A stretch of DNA of 64,000 nucleotides from Maribacter sp. 4G9 (GTDB lineage Bacteria > Bacteroidota > Bacteroidia > Flavobacteriales > Flavobacteriaceae), in contig NZ_MDGL01000173.1 of NCBI RefSeq assembly GCF_002742265.1, positions 41,894-105,893 of the forward strand. Reading direction: 5' to 3'. The position numbers and the translations under genes are program-made. The notes beneath the pieces were generated by a model. That model saw only the letters and a list, made by a program, of their open reading frames with translations, was not told the DNA's origin and made no database searches. Every line of letters begins with the position of its first letter. Within the stretch, counting starts at the first letter, position 1. This document shows, in pieces, positions 1 through 8,393 of this stretch.

Positions 1-87
1 TCAAAATTACCACTCTTTTGGAAAAGACATTGGGTATTTTGGTAAATAACGCGAACTGTTATTAAGTACTTTCGGTTACTTTGCGAT

Positions 88-1506
88 TTAATCGGCTAAA
101 TTCAATCCAATGGATTTTCCCTTTTTGATCATAAAGGCTTTGGCAGCTTCATATTCGTTTGGTATTTCCCCTTCCAAAATGGCCTCTTTAATGGCCTCCT
201 TTATTATTCCAATTTCTTTTGAGGGTTTAAGGTCAAAGGTCGTCATGATTTCTTCCCCCGAAACCGGAGGTTGGAAGTTTCGGATACGATCCCGTTCCTC
301 AACTTCCTTTATTTTTTCCCGCACCAGTTTAAAATTGTTCCTATACTTTCGCTGCTTTTTTGGGTTTTTTGTGGTGATATCCGCTTCGCACAAGGTCATA
401 AGGTCCTCTACATGCTCACCGGCATCGAAAACCAATCTTCGCACGGCGGAATCCGTCACATGTTCCTCCGCCAGAATAATGGGGCGTGAGCTCATCATGA
501 CCAATTTTTGTACGAATTTCATTTTGTCGTTCAATGGCATCCGAAGCCTTTTAAATAGCTTGTACACCATTTTGGAACCTAGGAATTCATGGCCATGGAA
601 GGTCCATCCAATTTTTTTGTGAAAACGTTTGGTAGGGGCCTTTCCAATATCATGGAGCAGCGCTGCCCAACGCAACCAAAGGTCATCGGTTTCCATGGAA
701 ATATTGTCTACGACCTCCAAAGTATGCCAAAAGTTATCCTTGTGTCTTTGTCCTTCTATTTCTTCGATGCCCTGTAACGCCGTCAATTCGGGCATGATGA
801 TTTCCAGCAGGCCGGTTGTATGAAGGAGGGAAAAGCCCTTTGATGGTATTGGGCAAAGCATAATTTTGTTCAGTTCCTCTACGATGCGTTCCTTGGATAT
901 TATCTTGATCCGTTCCTTGTTTCGGGTGATGGCTTCCAAGGATGTAGCTTCAATCCTAAAATCCAGTTGAGTCGCAAAGCGTATGGCCCGCATCATTCTC
1001 AAAGGGTCATCGGAATAGGTAATGTCCGGATCCAATGGAGTCCGTATCAGTTTGTTTTCCAAGTCCTCGAGCCCATTAAAGGGGTCTATAAGTGTACCAT
1101 AATCGGTTTTGTTCAGCGAAATGGCCAAAGCGTTGATGGTGAAATCCCTTCGCTTTTGATCCTCTTCCAGGGTGCCGTCCTCCACAACCGGTTTCCTACT
1201 GTCCCTATGATAACTTTCCTTTCTTGCTCCTACGAATTCAAGTTCCAGTTCGCCATATTTCACCATGGCGGTGCCAAAATTTTTAAAAACGGAAACCTGT
1301 GGTTTTTTTGGAAGTTTGGAAGCTAGCTCCGTAGCCAGTGCTATGCCACTTCCTACGGCGACAACATCGATATCTTTTGGCGTCTTTCTATTTAAAAGGT
1401 AGTCCCTAACAAAACCTCCAATGACGTAGGTGTCCAGATTTAGTTCGTCTGCGGTCTCACCAATAATTTCGAAAATGGGTTGGCTCAAGGCCTTTTTATA
1501 GTCCAT
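88..1506 (-). CDS. cca: CCA tRNA nucleotidyltransferase / poly(A) polymerase family protein with HD domain
   Basis: Predicted to add or repair the 3'-CCA end of tRNAs in the cytoplasm. The 472-aa protein has the class II nucleotidyltransferase head (GGFVRD near residues 30-35, metal-binding DID at 45-47), the RRDFTINA motif near 119-126, the tRNA-binding helical region around 160-230, and an HD domain (H261, then HDIGK at 285-289) that in this family gives phosphohydrolase activity. Last gene of a likely minus-strand operon: tsaC ends 16 bp upstream. Family assignment is firm; whether it adds full CCA or only part cannot be told from sequence. Confidence 0.93.
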   Translation of the reverse strand: MDYKKALSQPIFEIIGETADELNLDTYVIGGFVRDYLLNRKTPKDIDVVAVGSGIALATELASKLPKKPQVSVFKNFGTAMVKYGELELEFVGARKESYHRDSRKPVVEDGTLEEDQKRRDFTINALAISLNKTDYGTLIDPFNGLEDLENKLIRTPLDPDITYSDDPLRMMRAIRFATQLDFRIEATSLEAITRNKERIKIISKERIVEELNKIMLCPIPSKGFSLLHTTGLLEIIMPELTALQGIEEIEGQRHKDNFWHTLEVVDNISMETDDLWLRWAALLHDIGKAPTKRFHKKIGWTFHGHEFLGSKMVYKLFKRLRMPLNDKMKFVQKLVMMSSRPIILAEEHVTDSAVRRLVFDAGEHVEDLMTLCEADITTKNPKKQRKYRNNFKLVREKIKEVEERDRIRNFQPPVSGEEIMTTFDLKPSKEIGIIKEAIKEAILEGEIPNEYEAAKAFMIKKGKSIGLNLAD

Positions 1507-1522
1507 TAGATTTTCACCGGCA

Positions 1523-2086
1523 TTATTCCCTAATCACTTTCACCAGTCCATCCATGCCCAGTTTGATTATTGAAGTTGGAACTGCATTCTGATTTTCAGG
1601 CTTCAAATTTACCACATAGTCCACACCTGATAAAATGGCCGCGTCAATTTCTTTGAAATTGATTGGTGTCTTTTGGCCCGCAAGATTGGCCGATGTCGCT
1701 ACAATGGGTTTTTTATACTTGCCAATGAGATATTGACAAAACTTATCCGAAGCGACTCTAATGGCCAAGGTGTTGTCCTTGGCCATCACATTGGAAGCAA
1801 TTCCTTTGGGGTTGTCATAAACTATGGTGGTCGGTCTCGAGGCCAAGTCCATGATGTCATATGCCAAATCAGGAACCTGTTCCACATGCCTTTCCAACAT
1901 GGCATCATTGGAAACAAGACAGATGAGTCCTTTGGAATCGATTCGTTTTAGGTCTAGTACCTTTTTTACGGCCCTTTCGTTGGTCGCATCGCAACCAATG
2001 GCCCAAACAGTATCCGTGGGGTAGAGGATGAGTCCCCCATTTTGAAGCACTTCAGTGGCTTGGTTTATTTCAAGGGTGAAATCCAT
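1523..2086 (-). CDS. tsaC: L-threonylcarbamoyladenylate synthase (Sua5/YciO/YrdC family)
   Basis: Makes threonylcarbamoyl-AMP from threonine, bicarbonate and ATP, the first step of t6A37 tRNA modification. The 187-aa protein is a single YrdC domain: [10 protein letters not shown] near residues 23-32 and the basic KRIDSKGL segment near 47-54 are typical of the nucleotide-binding cavity. No Sua5 C-terminal extension, so it is the short TsaC-like form. It starts 3 bp after the glycosyltransferase at 2090-3172 and precedes cca, so tRNA-modification and tRNA-end-repair genes appear co-transcribed. Confidence 0.93.
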   Translation of the reverse strand: MDFTLEINQATEVLQNGGLILYPTDTVWAIGCDATNERAVKKVLDLKRIDSKGLICLVSNDAMLERHVEQVPDLAYDIMDLASRPTTIVYDNPKGIASNVMAKDNTLAIRVASDKFCQYLIGKYKKPIVATSANLAGQKTPINFKEIDAAILSGVDYVVNLKPENQNAVPTSIIKLGMDGLVKVIRE

Positions 2087-2089
2087 TCT

Positions 2090-3172
2090 TTAAGCCTGTT
2101 CGATTAAATTCAAATATTTTTTTAATTGATATGAATATTGCCACTTCTCATGTGTGTAAATATTTTTTGTTTCTAGGGTCTTATCCACAATACTTTTAAA
2201 AAGCATTGCCAAGCTATCTGAATCTTCATAGAAGTATGAGTTTTCATTTAAATCTGGCATTACATTCATTTCTTTGGGGGTTATTAATGGTTTTTTGTAG
2301 GCAAATGCCAAATTATAGGCCCCTGTTATCTTGTATTTCAAATAGTTTTGCTCCGTATTGGAAACCGGCGCCATGATGTAATCCGAAGCTTGGATGTAAT
2401 CTTGAAACAAATCATTTTCAATAAAGTGATCAAATGTCATTATGTAAGGTTCTAACTTCAGTTCCTTAACTTGTTTTTCAAAATAGGGTACATCGGTACT
2501 TTTCGGGTTCATTTTTCCCAAAATGATAATTTTTAAGTTGGATTGGTTTATTTCAAGTTTGGAAAGAGCTTGCAATACTATATCGTAGTTTCTCCTTTTG
2601 TAGTTGAGCTCGCCAGGAATACATATCCAAATTTCCTTTTTTTTATCCGACGCGTATGTACTTTGGTACTCCGGAAAATAAATAGGATAATACGGGAAAA
2701 GGCGAATAGTTTTGTCGTCTAGCTCCATGGAATTCACCAAAAAGTCATTTAAAACGTAATAATCTTGCATTCGTTTGCTGATCATTCTTTGGGAAAAGCT
2801 ACCGTTCAATTTTTTTAGGTTATGAATACTCCCCAGACATTTTATTTTTTTTGGCAGAAGTCTTATGAGTGCAATGGTTTCCTTATTGCTGCTTGCCGTA
2901 TTAAAAATAATTATATCGAAAGCATTTCTAACGATGTACTTATAAGTCAAGAACCAATTGTAGATCCTTTTCATAATCGTTGATGCGCCTCTGGGGTCCA
3001 GAAATTTTATTTTACAGGAATCTATTCCATATAGTTCGATGTTTTTTTTGAATTTCGGATGTATGATTAAATGCACATCGTAGTTAGCATCCTTTAGAAA
3101 TCTAATTTGGCTATATAAACATTCTTCATGATAGGAGGTTAGCTCTATCAGGGCTATTTTCTTTTTGAGCAT
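2090..3172 (-). CDS. Glycosyltransferase, GT4/GT-B-like
   Basis: 360-aa protein with the overall pattern of a GT-B glycosyltransferase: an N-terminal half opening with IALIELTSYHEECL and a C-terminal half with IPGELNYKRRNYDIVLQAL (about residues 192-210) and IIILGKMN, the usual nucleotide-sugar-binding layout. No signal peptide and no clear membrane segment, so probably cytoplasmic and acting on cell-envelope or exopolysaccharide intermediates; the substrate is unknown. A perfect -7 motif lies 20 bp upstream, and tsaC follows 3 bp downstream, so it heads the operon with tsaC and cca. A divergent GT2 gene starts 57 bp away. Confidence 0.75.
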   Translation of the reverse strand: MLKKKIALIELTSYHEECLYSQIRFLKDANYDVHLIIHPKFKKNIELYGIDSCKIKFLDPRGASTIMKRIYNWFLTYKYIVRNAFDIIIFNTASSNKETIALIRLLPKKIKCLGSIHNLKKLNGSFSQRMISKRMQDYYVLNDFLVNSMELDDKTIRLFPYYPIYFPEYQSTYASDKKKEIWICIPGELNYKRRNYDIVLQALSKLEINQSNLKIIILGKMNPKSTDVPYFEKQVKELKLEPYIMTFDHFIENDLFQDYIQASDYIMAPVSNTEQNYLKYKITGAYNLAFAYKKPLITPKEMNVMPDLNENSYFYEDSDSLAMLFKSIVDKTLETKNIYTHEKWQYSYQLKKYLNLIEQA

Positions 3173-3192
3173 GTTTATCTTCTATTAATTTT

Positions 3193-3200
3193 CAAAGATA
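3193..3200 (-). promoter_or_regulatory. Bacteroidetes -7 promoter element (TATCTTTG)
   Basis: Exact match to TAnnTTTG on the minus strand, 20 bp before the start of the GT-B glycosyltransferase gene. It lies only 14 bp from the opposing -7 element at 3215-3222, so the two promoters are nearly back to back. Confidence 0.6.
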
Positions 3201-3214
3201 CAGGAAGACTTTTA

Positions 3215-3222
3215 TATTTTTG
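3215..3222 (+). promoter_or_regulatory. Bacteroidetes -7 promoter element (TATTTTTG)
   Basis: Exact TAnnTTTG match ending 7 bp before the ATG at 3230. With the usual spacing, transcription would start at or next to the start codon, giving a leaderless or nearly leaderless mRNA. Confidence 0.65.
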
Positions 3223-3229
3223 CCAAACT

Positions 3230-4060
3230 ATGACCAATACAGCAGAGGACTTAAAAATAAGCGTAATAGTAAGTACCTACAATGCCGAGGAATGGCTTAA
3301 GAAGGTATTGTGGGGTTTCAATCAGCAAACGTTTAAAAACTTTGAGGTGGTCATTGCCGATGACGGTTCCAAACCTGCAACAAAGGAATTGTTGGACGAA
3401 ATGGCCAAAGAGGTTTTCTTCCCTATTGTCCATATATGGCAGGAAGACGATGGTTTTCAAAAGTCGAGAATCCTCAATAAAGCGGTGGTAGCTTGTCGCA
3501 CGGAATACATTATAATGACAGACGGTGACTGCATTCCTAGGGAAGATTTTGTGCACGTACACTACATTAACAAGGAGCCTGGTTATTTTATTTCTGGCGG
3601 ATATTATATGCTTCCAATGAACATCTCCAAATTGATAAGTTTGGAGGATATAGAAAACCAACGATGTTTTGATATCCATTGGCTCAAGGAAAAGGGTATC
3701 CCCAAGACCTTTAAAAACAACAAATTAACGGCCAGTGGCCTTATTTCCCAGGTGTTGAATTGGGTCACTCCAACGAATGCCAGTTGGAACGGTCATAATT
3801 CATCTGGGTGGAAGCATGATATATTGAATGTAAATGGCTTCGACGAGCGAATGCAATATGGGGGACAGGATAGGGAGTTGGGGGAACGACTTTTTAACTT
3901 TGGTATCAAGTCCAAACAATTGAGATACAGTGCCGTCTGCGTTCATCTAGACCATAAACGGGGATATAAGACCCCTGAATCGATAGCAAAGAATGTAGGA
4001 ATAAGAAGAAAAACGAAAAAGGAAAAGAGGGTTTGGACCTTTTATGGCATTACCAAGTAG
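3230..4060 (+). CDS. GT2-family glycosyltransferase with galactosyltransferase-like C-terminus
   Basis: 276-aa GT-A glycosyltransferase. The N-terminus has ISVIVSTYNAEEWL, then VVIADDGS (about residues 38-45) and TDGDCIPR (metal-binding DGD near 97-99). The C-terminal segment with GGQDRELGERL (about 214-224) is the acceptor region of the Glyco_transf_7C group. No membrane segment, so cytoplasmic or peripheral; probably transfers a hexose in surface polysaccharide or lipooligosaccharide synthesis. Its last 19 bp overlap the end of the convergent GT2 gene, an arrangement that could allow antisense effects. Confidence 0.88.
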   Translation: MTNTAEDLKISVIVSTYNAEEWLKKVLWGFNQQTFKNFEVVIADDGSKPATKELLDEMAKEVFFPIVHIWQEDDGFQKSRILNKAVVACRTEYIIMTDGDCIPREDFVHVHYINKEPGYFISGGYYMLPMNISKLISLEDIENQRCFDIHWLKEKGIPKTFKNNKLTASGLISQVLNWVTPTNASWNGHNSSGWKHDILNVNGFDERMQYGGQDRELGERLFNFGIKSKQLRYSAVCVHLDHKRGYKTPESIAKNVGIRRKTKKEKRVWTFYGITK

Positions 4061-4836
4061 TAGGCCAATTCGTTTTTTTGTTCCAAACGTTTTAGTTCCC
4101 GGAACCTTTCCAATACGCCAAGAGCGTTCAGGTAGCATATTGCATATCCTTTTTTACCGTCTAAAAATCCAAGCCTTAGGATGTAATGGTTAAAGAATTT
4201 CCAACCGGTTTTTAAATACATGGCCGCATAATTGAATTTTCGTTCGCGATAAAAACATTCAATGGCCTTTAATCTACCATAATTCAACATTTTGGACTTG
4301 TAGTCCTCGTAATTTTTATAGCAATAATGGATAAGCTTTTCTGTCAGTATACCAGAAGTTCCTTCAACGTCCAAGGTTTCATGAACGATTCTTCTATCTG
4401 AAAATTTAGCTTTGCTTTTTCTAAAGAGTCGGTAATTCTTGTCGGTCTGCCATCCGCTGAACCTCAATTTCTCATTTTGGAACATGAACTGTCTGTAAAA
4501 CCAATAGGCTACTATTTCGCTTTCCTTGGAAACTGTCTCCAAAATTTCACGCTTCAAGGGAGCGGGTACAACTTCATCGGCATCCAAAAATAAGACCCAA
4601 TCATTAGTTGCCTGTTTTAAAGCAAATGATTTTTGTGCCGTAAAGTTTTCAAAGGGGTTTTGAATGACCTTCGCCTTGGGATGATTTAAAAGATATTCAT
4701 AGGTACCATCCGTACTAAAGGAATCCACCACAATGATTTCGTCAGCAAAGGAAACGGATTCCAAACACTTTTCAATGTATCCTATTTCATTGAAGGTGAT
4801 GATCAAGGCTGAAATTTTTTCTCTATTATTCATCAT
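4042..4836 (-). CDS. GT2-family glycosyltransferase, WaaE/KdtX-like
   Basis: 264-aa GT2 protein of the lipopolysaccharide-core beta-glucosyltransferase type. Seen: ISALIITFNEIGYIEKCLESV at the N-terminus, IIVVDSFSTDGT near 34-45, and FLDADEVV near 83-90, where DAD is the metal/nucleotide-sugar site. The C-terminal KAIECFYRERKFNYAAMYLK region matches the WaaE-like family. Likely adds a sugar to a core or surface glycan on the cytoplasmic face. Start is the first of two adjacent ATGs. It has its own exact -7 motif at 4874-4881 and its end overlaps the convergent GT gene by 19 bp. Confidence 0.85.
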   Translation of the reverse strand: MMNNREKISALIITFNEIGYIEKCLESVSFADEIIVVDSFSTDGTYEYLLNHPKAKVIQNPFENFTAQKSFALKQATNDWVLFLDADEVVPAPLKREILETVSKESEIVAYWFYRQFMFQNEKLRFSGWQTDKNYRLFRKSKAKFSDRRIVHETLDVEGTSGILTEKLIHYCYKNYEDYKSKMLNYGRLKAIECFYRERKFNYAAMYLKTGWKFFNHYILRLGFLDGKKGYAICYLNALGVLERFRELKRLEQKNELAYYLVMP

Positions 4837-4873
4837 AATTACCGAATAAGTAGGGTCGATAGCATTGGGCTAA

Positions 4874-4881
4874 CAAAGGTA
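4874..4881 (-). promoter_or_regulatory. Bacteroidetes -7 promoter element (TACCTTTG)
   Basis: Exact TAnnTTTG match on the minus strand, 37 bp upstream of the WaaE-like gene. The roughly 230 bp from here to the end of dapD hold no gene that I can support. Confidence 0.55.
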
Positions 4882-5116
4882 TAACAAAAAAAAAAGGCAA
4901 AAATTGTAATCCTGGGTAAAATTCTTACAAAATGCTTCATAGGCCTTTTATTAAAAGGAGATGATAAAAGCTGTTTTGGGTTGCGTAATAATGAGCAATT
5001 AAACGGAATCCTTCAAAAATCTCCCCCAATTTTAAATGTCTGACAAATGAAAAGGCCGAGATTTCCGAAATTATGAATTCGAAAATTTCAGCCTCCGTAA
5101 TCACATCCAGAATGCC

Positions 5117-5932
5117 TTACACCGCTACATCATACTCCCTTAGGGCATCGTTCAAGGAAGTCTTTTTGTTGGTACTTTCCTTACGTCTGCCAATGATTAA
5201 GGCGCAGGGAACCTGATATTCCCCTGCCGGGAATTTTTTGGTATAACTGCCTGGAATCACCACGGACCGAGGCGGTACAAATCCCTTGTTCTCCAAGGGC
5301 TTTTCCCCAGTTACATCGATTATTTTAGTAGAGGCCGTAAGTACAACATTAGCACCCAGAACAGCTTCCTTGCCAACCCGAACCCCTTCAACCACAATAC
5401 ACCTAGATCCAATAAAGGCATTGTCCTCTATGATTACAGGGGATGCCTGCAAAGGTTCCAAAACCCCTCCAATACCAACTCCACCACTTAGGTGTACATT
5501 TTTACCTATTTGCGCACAACTGCCTACCGTTGCCCACGTATCCACCATCGTTCCTTCGTCTACGTAAGCGCCAATATTCACGTAACTGGGCATTAAAATT
5601 GTGCCAGGGGAGATATATGCACCGTGTCTTGCAACGGCATTGGGAACCACTCGTATTCCTTTTTCCTTATAGCCTCGTTTAAGGGGCATTTTATCGTGAT
5701 ATTCAAAAATTCCAGCTTCCAAAGTTTCCATCTTTTGGATGGGGAAATAAAGTACTACGGCCTTTTTGACCCATTCGTTTATTTGCCAGTCATCGCCGGT
5801 AGGTTCGGCGCAGCGTAATTTTCCGGCGTCGATTAGGTCAATGACTTCCCTAATGGCACTCTGCGTGTCCATTTCTTTCAAGAGTTCCCTATTTTCCCAT
5901 GCTTTTTCTATGGTATCCCGTAATTCTTTCAT
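5117..5932 (-). CDS. dapD: 2,3,4,5-tetrahydropyridine-2,6-dicarboxylate N-succinyltransferase
   Basis: Succinyl-CoA-dependent step of the lysine/diaminopimelate pathway, giving N-succinyl-2-amino-6-ketopimelate for lysine and peptidoglycan. The 271-aa protein has the usual DapD length, an N-terminal helical domain, and a left-handed beta-helix of hexapeptide repeats from about residue 105 to 215 (for example GAYISPGTILMPSYVNIGAY, then GTMVDTWATVGSCAQIG). Monocistronic: a perfect -7 motif lies 17 bp upstream, and ruvX diverges from the same 100-bp spacer. Very secure assignment. Confidence 0.97.
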   Translation of the reverse strand: MKELRDTIEKAWENRELLKEMDTQSAIREVIDLIDAGKLRCAEPTGDDWQINEWVKKAVVLYFPIQKMETLEAGIFEYHDKMPLKRGYKEKGIRVVPNAVARHGAYISPGTILMPSYVNIGAYVDEGTMVDTWATVGSCAQIGKNVHLSGGVGIGGVLEPLQASPVIIEDNAFIGSRCIVVEGVRVGKEAVLGANVVLTASTKIIDVTGEKPLENKGFVPPRSVVIPGSYTKKFPAGEYQVPCALIIGRRKESTNKKTSLNDALREYDVAV

Positions 5933-5949
5933 CTGTATTAAAATTTTGT

Positions 5950-5957
5950 CAAATATA
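5950..5957 (-). promoter_or_regulatory. Bacteroidetes -7 promoter element for dapD (TATATTTG)
   Basis: Exact TAnnTTTG match on the minus strand, 17 bp before the dapD start codon, so the leader would be only about 10 nt. Confidence 0.65.
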
Positions 5958-6011
5958 AGTGGATAGCCAGGAATTAGCTATCGGTTCATCCTCATATAAC
6001 AAATTATCCTT

Positions 6012-6019
6012 TATTTTTG
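6012..6019 (+). promoter_or_regulatory. Bacteroidetes -7 promoter element for ruvX-def (TATTTTTG)
   Basis: Exact TAnnTTTG match 13 bp before the TTG start of ruvX. The predicted leader is a few nucleotides long, with no Shine-Dalgarno sequence in it. Confidence 0.65.
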
Positions 6020-6032
6020 CCAAAAATTAAAA

Positions 6033-6443
6033 TTGGGAAGGATTCTTGCGTTGGACTATGGGCAAAAAAGAACGGGTGTTGCCGTAACCGATGAGCTGCG
6101 AATTATTGCGTCTGGGCTTACCACGCTTGCAACAAAGGATATCATACCATTTTTGACCCAATATCTTAAGGACGAGATGGTTGATGTACTAGTTGTAGGA
6201 GAGCCCAAACAAATGAACAACCAGCCATCGGAATCTGAGGTGTACATCAAACCATTTTTGACAAAGCTATTCGAAGCCTTTCCAGATGTAAAAATTGAAC
6301 GACAGGATGAGCGGTTTACCTCAAAAATTGCGTTTCAGAGTATGTTGGATAGTGGGTTGAAAAAAAAGCAGCGCAGGAACAAGGGTTTGATTGATGAAAT
6401 CAGCGCCACGCTCATTTTACAGGATTACTTAAAGCGATTATAA
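6033..6443 (+). CDS. ruvX: Holliday junction resolvase-like RuvX (YqgF)
   Basis: Small RNase H-fold nuclease (136 aa) linked to Holliday junction resolution and, in some bacteria, to 16S rRNA 5' processing. Motifs: ILALDYGQKRTGVAVTD at residues 4-20 with the first catalytic Asp, VVGEPKQMN near 54-62, DERFTS near 93-98 and DEISATLILQDYL near the C-terminus. Only a TTG start lies in frame before the conserved LALDYG, so TTG is very likely real; the promoter lies 13 bp upstream. The stop is directly followed by the def ATG, so the two are co-transcribed. Confidence 0.93.
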   Translation: MGRILALDYGQKRTGVAVTDELRIIASGLTTLATKDIIPFLTQYLKDEMVDVLVVGEPKQMNNQPSESEVYIKPFLTKLFEAFPDVKIERQDERFTSKIAFQSMLDSGLKKKQRRNKGLIDEISATLILQDYLKRL

Positions 6444-7034
6444 ATGATATTACCAATTGTAGCCTATGGAGACCCGGTCTTGAGAAAAGTAGGAGAGGAA
6501 ATAGACCAAGATTACCCGAAACTAAAGGAACTTATTTCCAATATGTGGGAGACCATGTACAATGCCAGTGGGGTAGGTTTGGCCGCCCCCCAAATAGGTT
6601 TGCCCATTCGTTTGTTCGTGGTGGATACGACGCCATTTTCTGACGATGAGGATCTTTCCCCAGACGAACAAAAGCTGCTAAACGGCTTCAAAAAGGTATT
6701 TATTAATGCCCACATTGAGGAAGAGAGTGGTACCGATTGGCCTTTTAATGAAGGCTGCCTTAGTATCCCCGATGTTCGAGAGGACGTCAATAGAAAGGAG
6801 CGCATACGGATTACTTATGTTGATGAGAATTTCAAGGAACATGTGGAAACCTACGACGGGCTATTGGCCAGGGTCATTCAGCATGAGTATGACCACATTG
6901 AAGGTATTCTGTTTACGGATAAGCTATCCTCCTTAAAGAAACGATTGTTAAAGGGCAGATTGGCCAATATATCTAAGGGAAAGATCAGCGTGGATTATAG
7001 AATGCGTTTCCCCAACGTAAAAAAAGCAAGATAA
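6444..7034 (+). CDS. def: Peptide deformylase
   Basis: Removes the formyl group from the N-terminal Met of new proteins at the ribosome. The 196-aa protein shows all three PDF motifs: GVGLAAPQIG (about residues 43-52), EGCLSIP (about 102-108, metal-binding Cys) and QHEYDHIEG (about 142-150, HExxH zinc/iron ligands). It starts on the nucleotide after the ruvX stop codon. An insertion rich in acidic residues (DDEDLSPDEQK) between motifs 1 and 2 is typical of Bacteroidetes deformylases. Confidence 0.97.
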   Translation: MILPIVAYGDPVLRKVGEEIDQDYPKLKELISNMWETMYNASGVGLAAPQIGLPIRLFVVDTTPFSDDEDLSPDEQKLLNGFKKVFINAHIEEESGTDWPFNEGCLSIPDVREDVNRKERIRITYVDENFKEHVETYDGLLARVIQHEYDHIEGILFTDKLSSLKKRLLKGRLANISKGKISVDYRMRFPNVKKAR

Positions 7035-7098
7035 AGAGATTTTTTAATCATAAGAAAAGTGGCATCTTTGCCCAATCAAAAAATAAAAAATAGTGCAT

Positions 7099-7548
7099 AT
7101 GGGTTTGGAGAAAATTTTGTCGGTTGCCGGTAAACCTGGATTGTATAAATTGATTACACAGACAAGGACAGGCTTTGTGGCCGAGTCCCTGTTGGACGGA
7201 AGGAAAATCAGTGTAGGTTTGCGCAGCAATGTCAGTGTACTTTCTGAAATAGCCATTTACACCCTAGACGAGGAACTGCCTTTACGAGAGGTTTTTATAA
7301 AAATCCAGGAAAAGGAAAAAGGTGAAAAAACCTCGGTTAGCCATAAGGATGAAAAGATAAAGCTGGAGGAATATTTTTTCGAGGTATTGCCAAATTATGA
7401 TGAGGATAGGGTGTATACCAGTGATATCAAGAAGATTATTCAGTGGTACAATATTTTGGTAGCAAACGATTTGGCCGATTTCTCCAAAGAAGCGCAAAAA
7501 GAGTCTGAAGAAAAAGAGGAAGCTGAAGAAAAGGAGGAAAAGGAGTAA
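7099..7548 (+). CDS. DUF5606-family protein
   Basis: Conserved Bacteroidetes protein of unknown function, 149 aa from the ATG at 7099. A GTG two codons upstream is also possible, but MGLEKILSVAGKPGLYKL is the usual family N-terminus. The N-terminal 60 residues (GLYKLITQTRTGFVAESLLDG) form the DUF5606 domain; the C-terminus after about residue 132 is low-complexity Glu/Lys. A near-match -7 motif, CATCTTTG, lies at 7063-7070, so it may be transcribed on its own as well as with ruvX-def. A strong terminator follows. Confidence 0.85.
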   Translation: MGLEKILSVAGKPGLYKLITQTRTGFVAESLLDGRKISVGLRSNVSVLSEIAIYTLDEELPLREVFIKIQEKEKGEKTSVSHKDEKIKLEEYFFEVLPNYDEDRVYTSDIKKIIQWYNILVANDLADFSKEAQKESEEKEEAEEKEEKE

Positions 7549-7569
7549 ACATATTTGTAAGATAAATAT

Positions 7570-7598
7570 AAAAAAGGCCCTGATTCAGGGCCTTTTTT
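7570..7598 (+). terminator. Rho-independent terminator after the DUF5606 gene
   Basis: Self-complementary GGCCCTGATTCAGGGCC at 7576-7592, flanked by an A-run on the left and six Ts on the right. It ends the ruvX-def-DUF5606 transcript. Confidence 0.88.
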
Positions 7599-7664
7599 CA
7601 TGGGAATTCGAAATCAAAGAATGCTTTTCAATATTCAAAGAATGCTGATTGTACGCCAAAAAAA

Positions 7665-7720
7665 GCTCCCCACCCTGGTCAGGGAGGGTTGTTTCGCTTT
7701 AGCGGAACGGGGAGGGTCGG
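7665..7720. repeat. REP-like double-hairpin repeat, copy 1
   Basis: About 56 bp with nested complementarity: an arm like CCACCCTGGTCAGGGAGGG, then TTCGCTTTAGCGGAA, then a closing GGGGAGGG that pairs with the first C-rich arm. Copies 2 and 3 match it closely with compensating-type differences in the stems. Confidence 0.85.
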
Positions 7721-7973
7721 TTTTTTTGTTTCCGATACTTTTTCCATCGCCGAAAAAGTATCCATAAAGGCTAGGCTGATTTTCGGATACTTGAAATCCA
7801 AGCAGTCCTTGACCCGCATCGCCCAGGCCGTTTCCGATTGCATGGGAATACTTTTTGGGCGATTTCCTTTTGGCCAATTCCAAGTTCTTTTGGATTTACT
7901 ACGCATCCCAAAATAGGCCGGCTTATTCTAAATATCATTTTATGTTACCTCGTATTTTTTAACACCCAAATTA

Positions 7974-8028
7974 GCTCCCCTCCCTGATTAGGGAGGGGTG
8001 GTTCGCTTTAGCGGAACGGAGAGGGTTG
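7974..8028. repeat. REP-like double-hairpin repeat, copy 2
   Basis: Same plan as copy 1: CTCCCTGATTAGGGAGGGG, then TTCGCTTTAGCGGAA, then GGAGAGGG. Same orientation as the other copies. Confidence 0.85.
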
Positions 8029-8284
8029 TGATTGGGTTCAGTAGTTTTTCCCTTCATTTTCTTTGTGTCTCCAAAGAAAACGAAGCAAAAGAAAGGAGAC
8101 TTTCCAGCAGGAATTTTTACTTTGTAAAACCCATCTCGAAACTCGGCCGTTCCGTTTTACGGAACAGGTTCCGTCCCGAGCTTTCTCGATGTATTCTTCT
8201 GGAAAGGAAACCACACGTTCAATTTTAAGTTTTAAAATTTCCTTTTCTAAAGTTAGTTGTGATCATCTGCTTTACTCAAAAAAA

Positions 8285-8340
8285 GCTCCCCTCCCTGGTC
8301 AGGGAGGGGTGTTTCGCTTTAGCGAAACGGGGAGGGTCGG
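8285..8340. repeat. REP-like double-hairpin repeat, copy 3
   Basis: Most perfect copy: CCCTCCCTGGTCAGGGAGGG forms one hairpin, TTTCGCTTTAGCGAAA a second, and the closing GGGGAGGG pairs back to the start. It lies about 60 bp from the GH20 stop and could also act as a transcription barrier. Confidence 0.87.
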
Positions 8341-8393
8341 GATTTCGTTACGCTAAAATTCCAACTCCCTTTTTTATATGAATTAAAAATCCC

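Larger units (their letters stand above)
7549..8393. other. Gene-free 845-bp interval built from REP-like repeats and linker DNA
   Basis: Between the DUF5606 stop and the convergent GH20 stop I find no supportable gene. The interval holds a terminator, a 12-bp direct repeat (TCAAAGAATGCT at 7614 and 7635, 21 bp apart) and three copies of a GC-rich double-hairpin repeat about 310 bp apart. The linkers have short open frames on both strands, none with a recognisable domain, start signal or conserved pattern. Probably an accumulation site for palindromic repeats between convergent genes. Confidence 0.7.

Noticed and set aside
1..87. Possible end of another gene at the left edge
   Set aside because: 87 bp with stop codons in all frames and no recognisable pattern; left unannotated.
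4882..5116. Non-coding RNA or small gene between dapD and the WaaE-like gene
   Set aside because: 235 bp of AT-rich DNA without a convincing frame, terminator or structured element.
7679..7916. Overlapping open frames on both strands of the repeat-rich gap (75-82 aa)
   Set aside because: They run through the REP-like repeat, lack a start context or known domain, and both strands are equally open, as expected for palindromic DNA. No support for coding.
8063..8356. 97-aa and 76-aa plus-strand frames between repeat copies 2 and 3
   Set aside because: Frame continues into the third repeat copy and shows no protein-like pattern.
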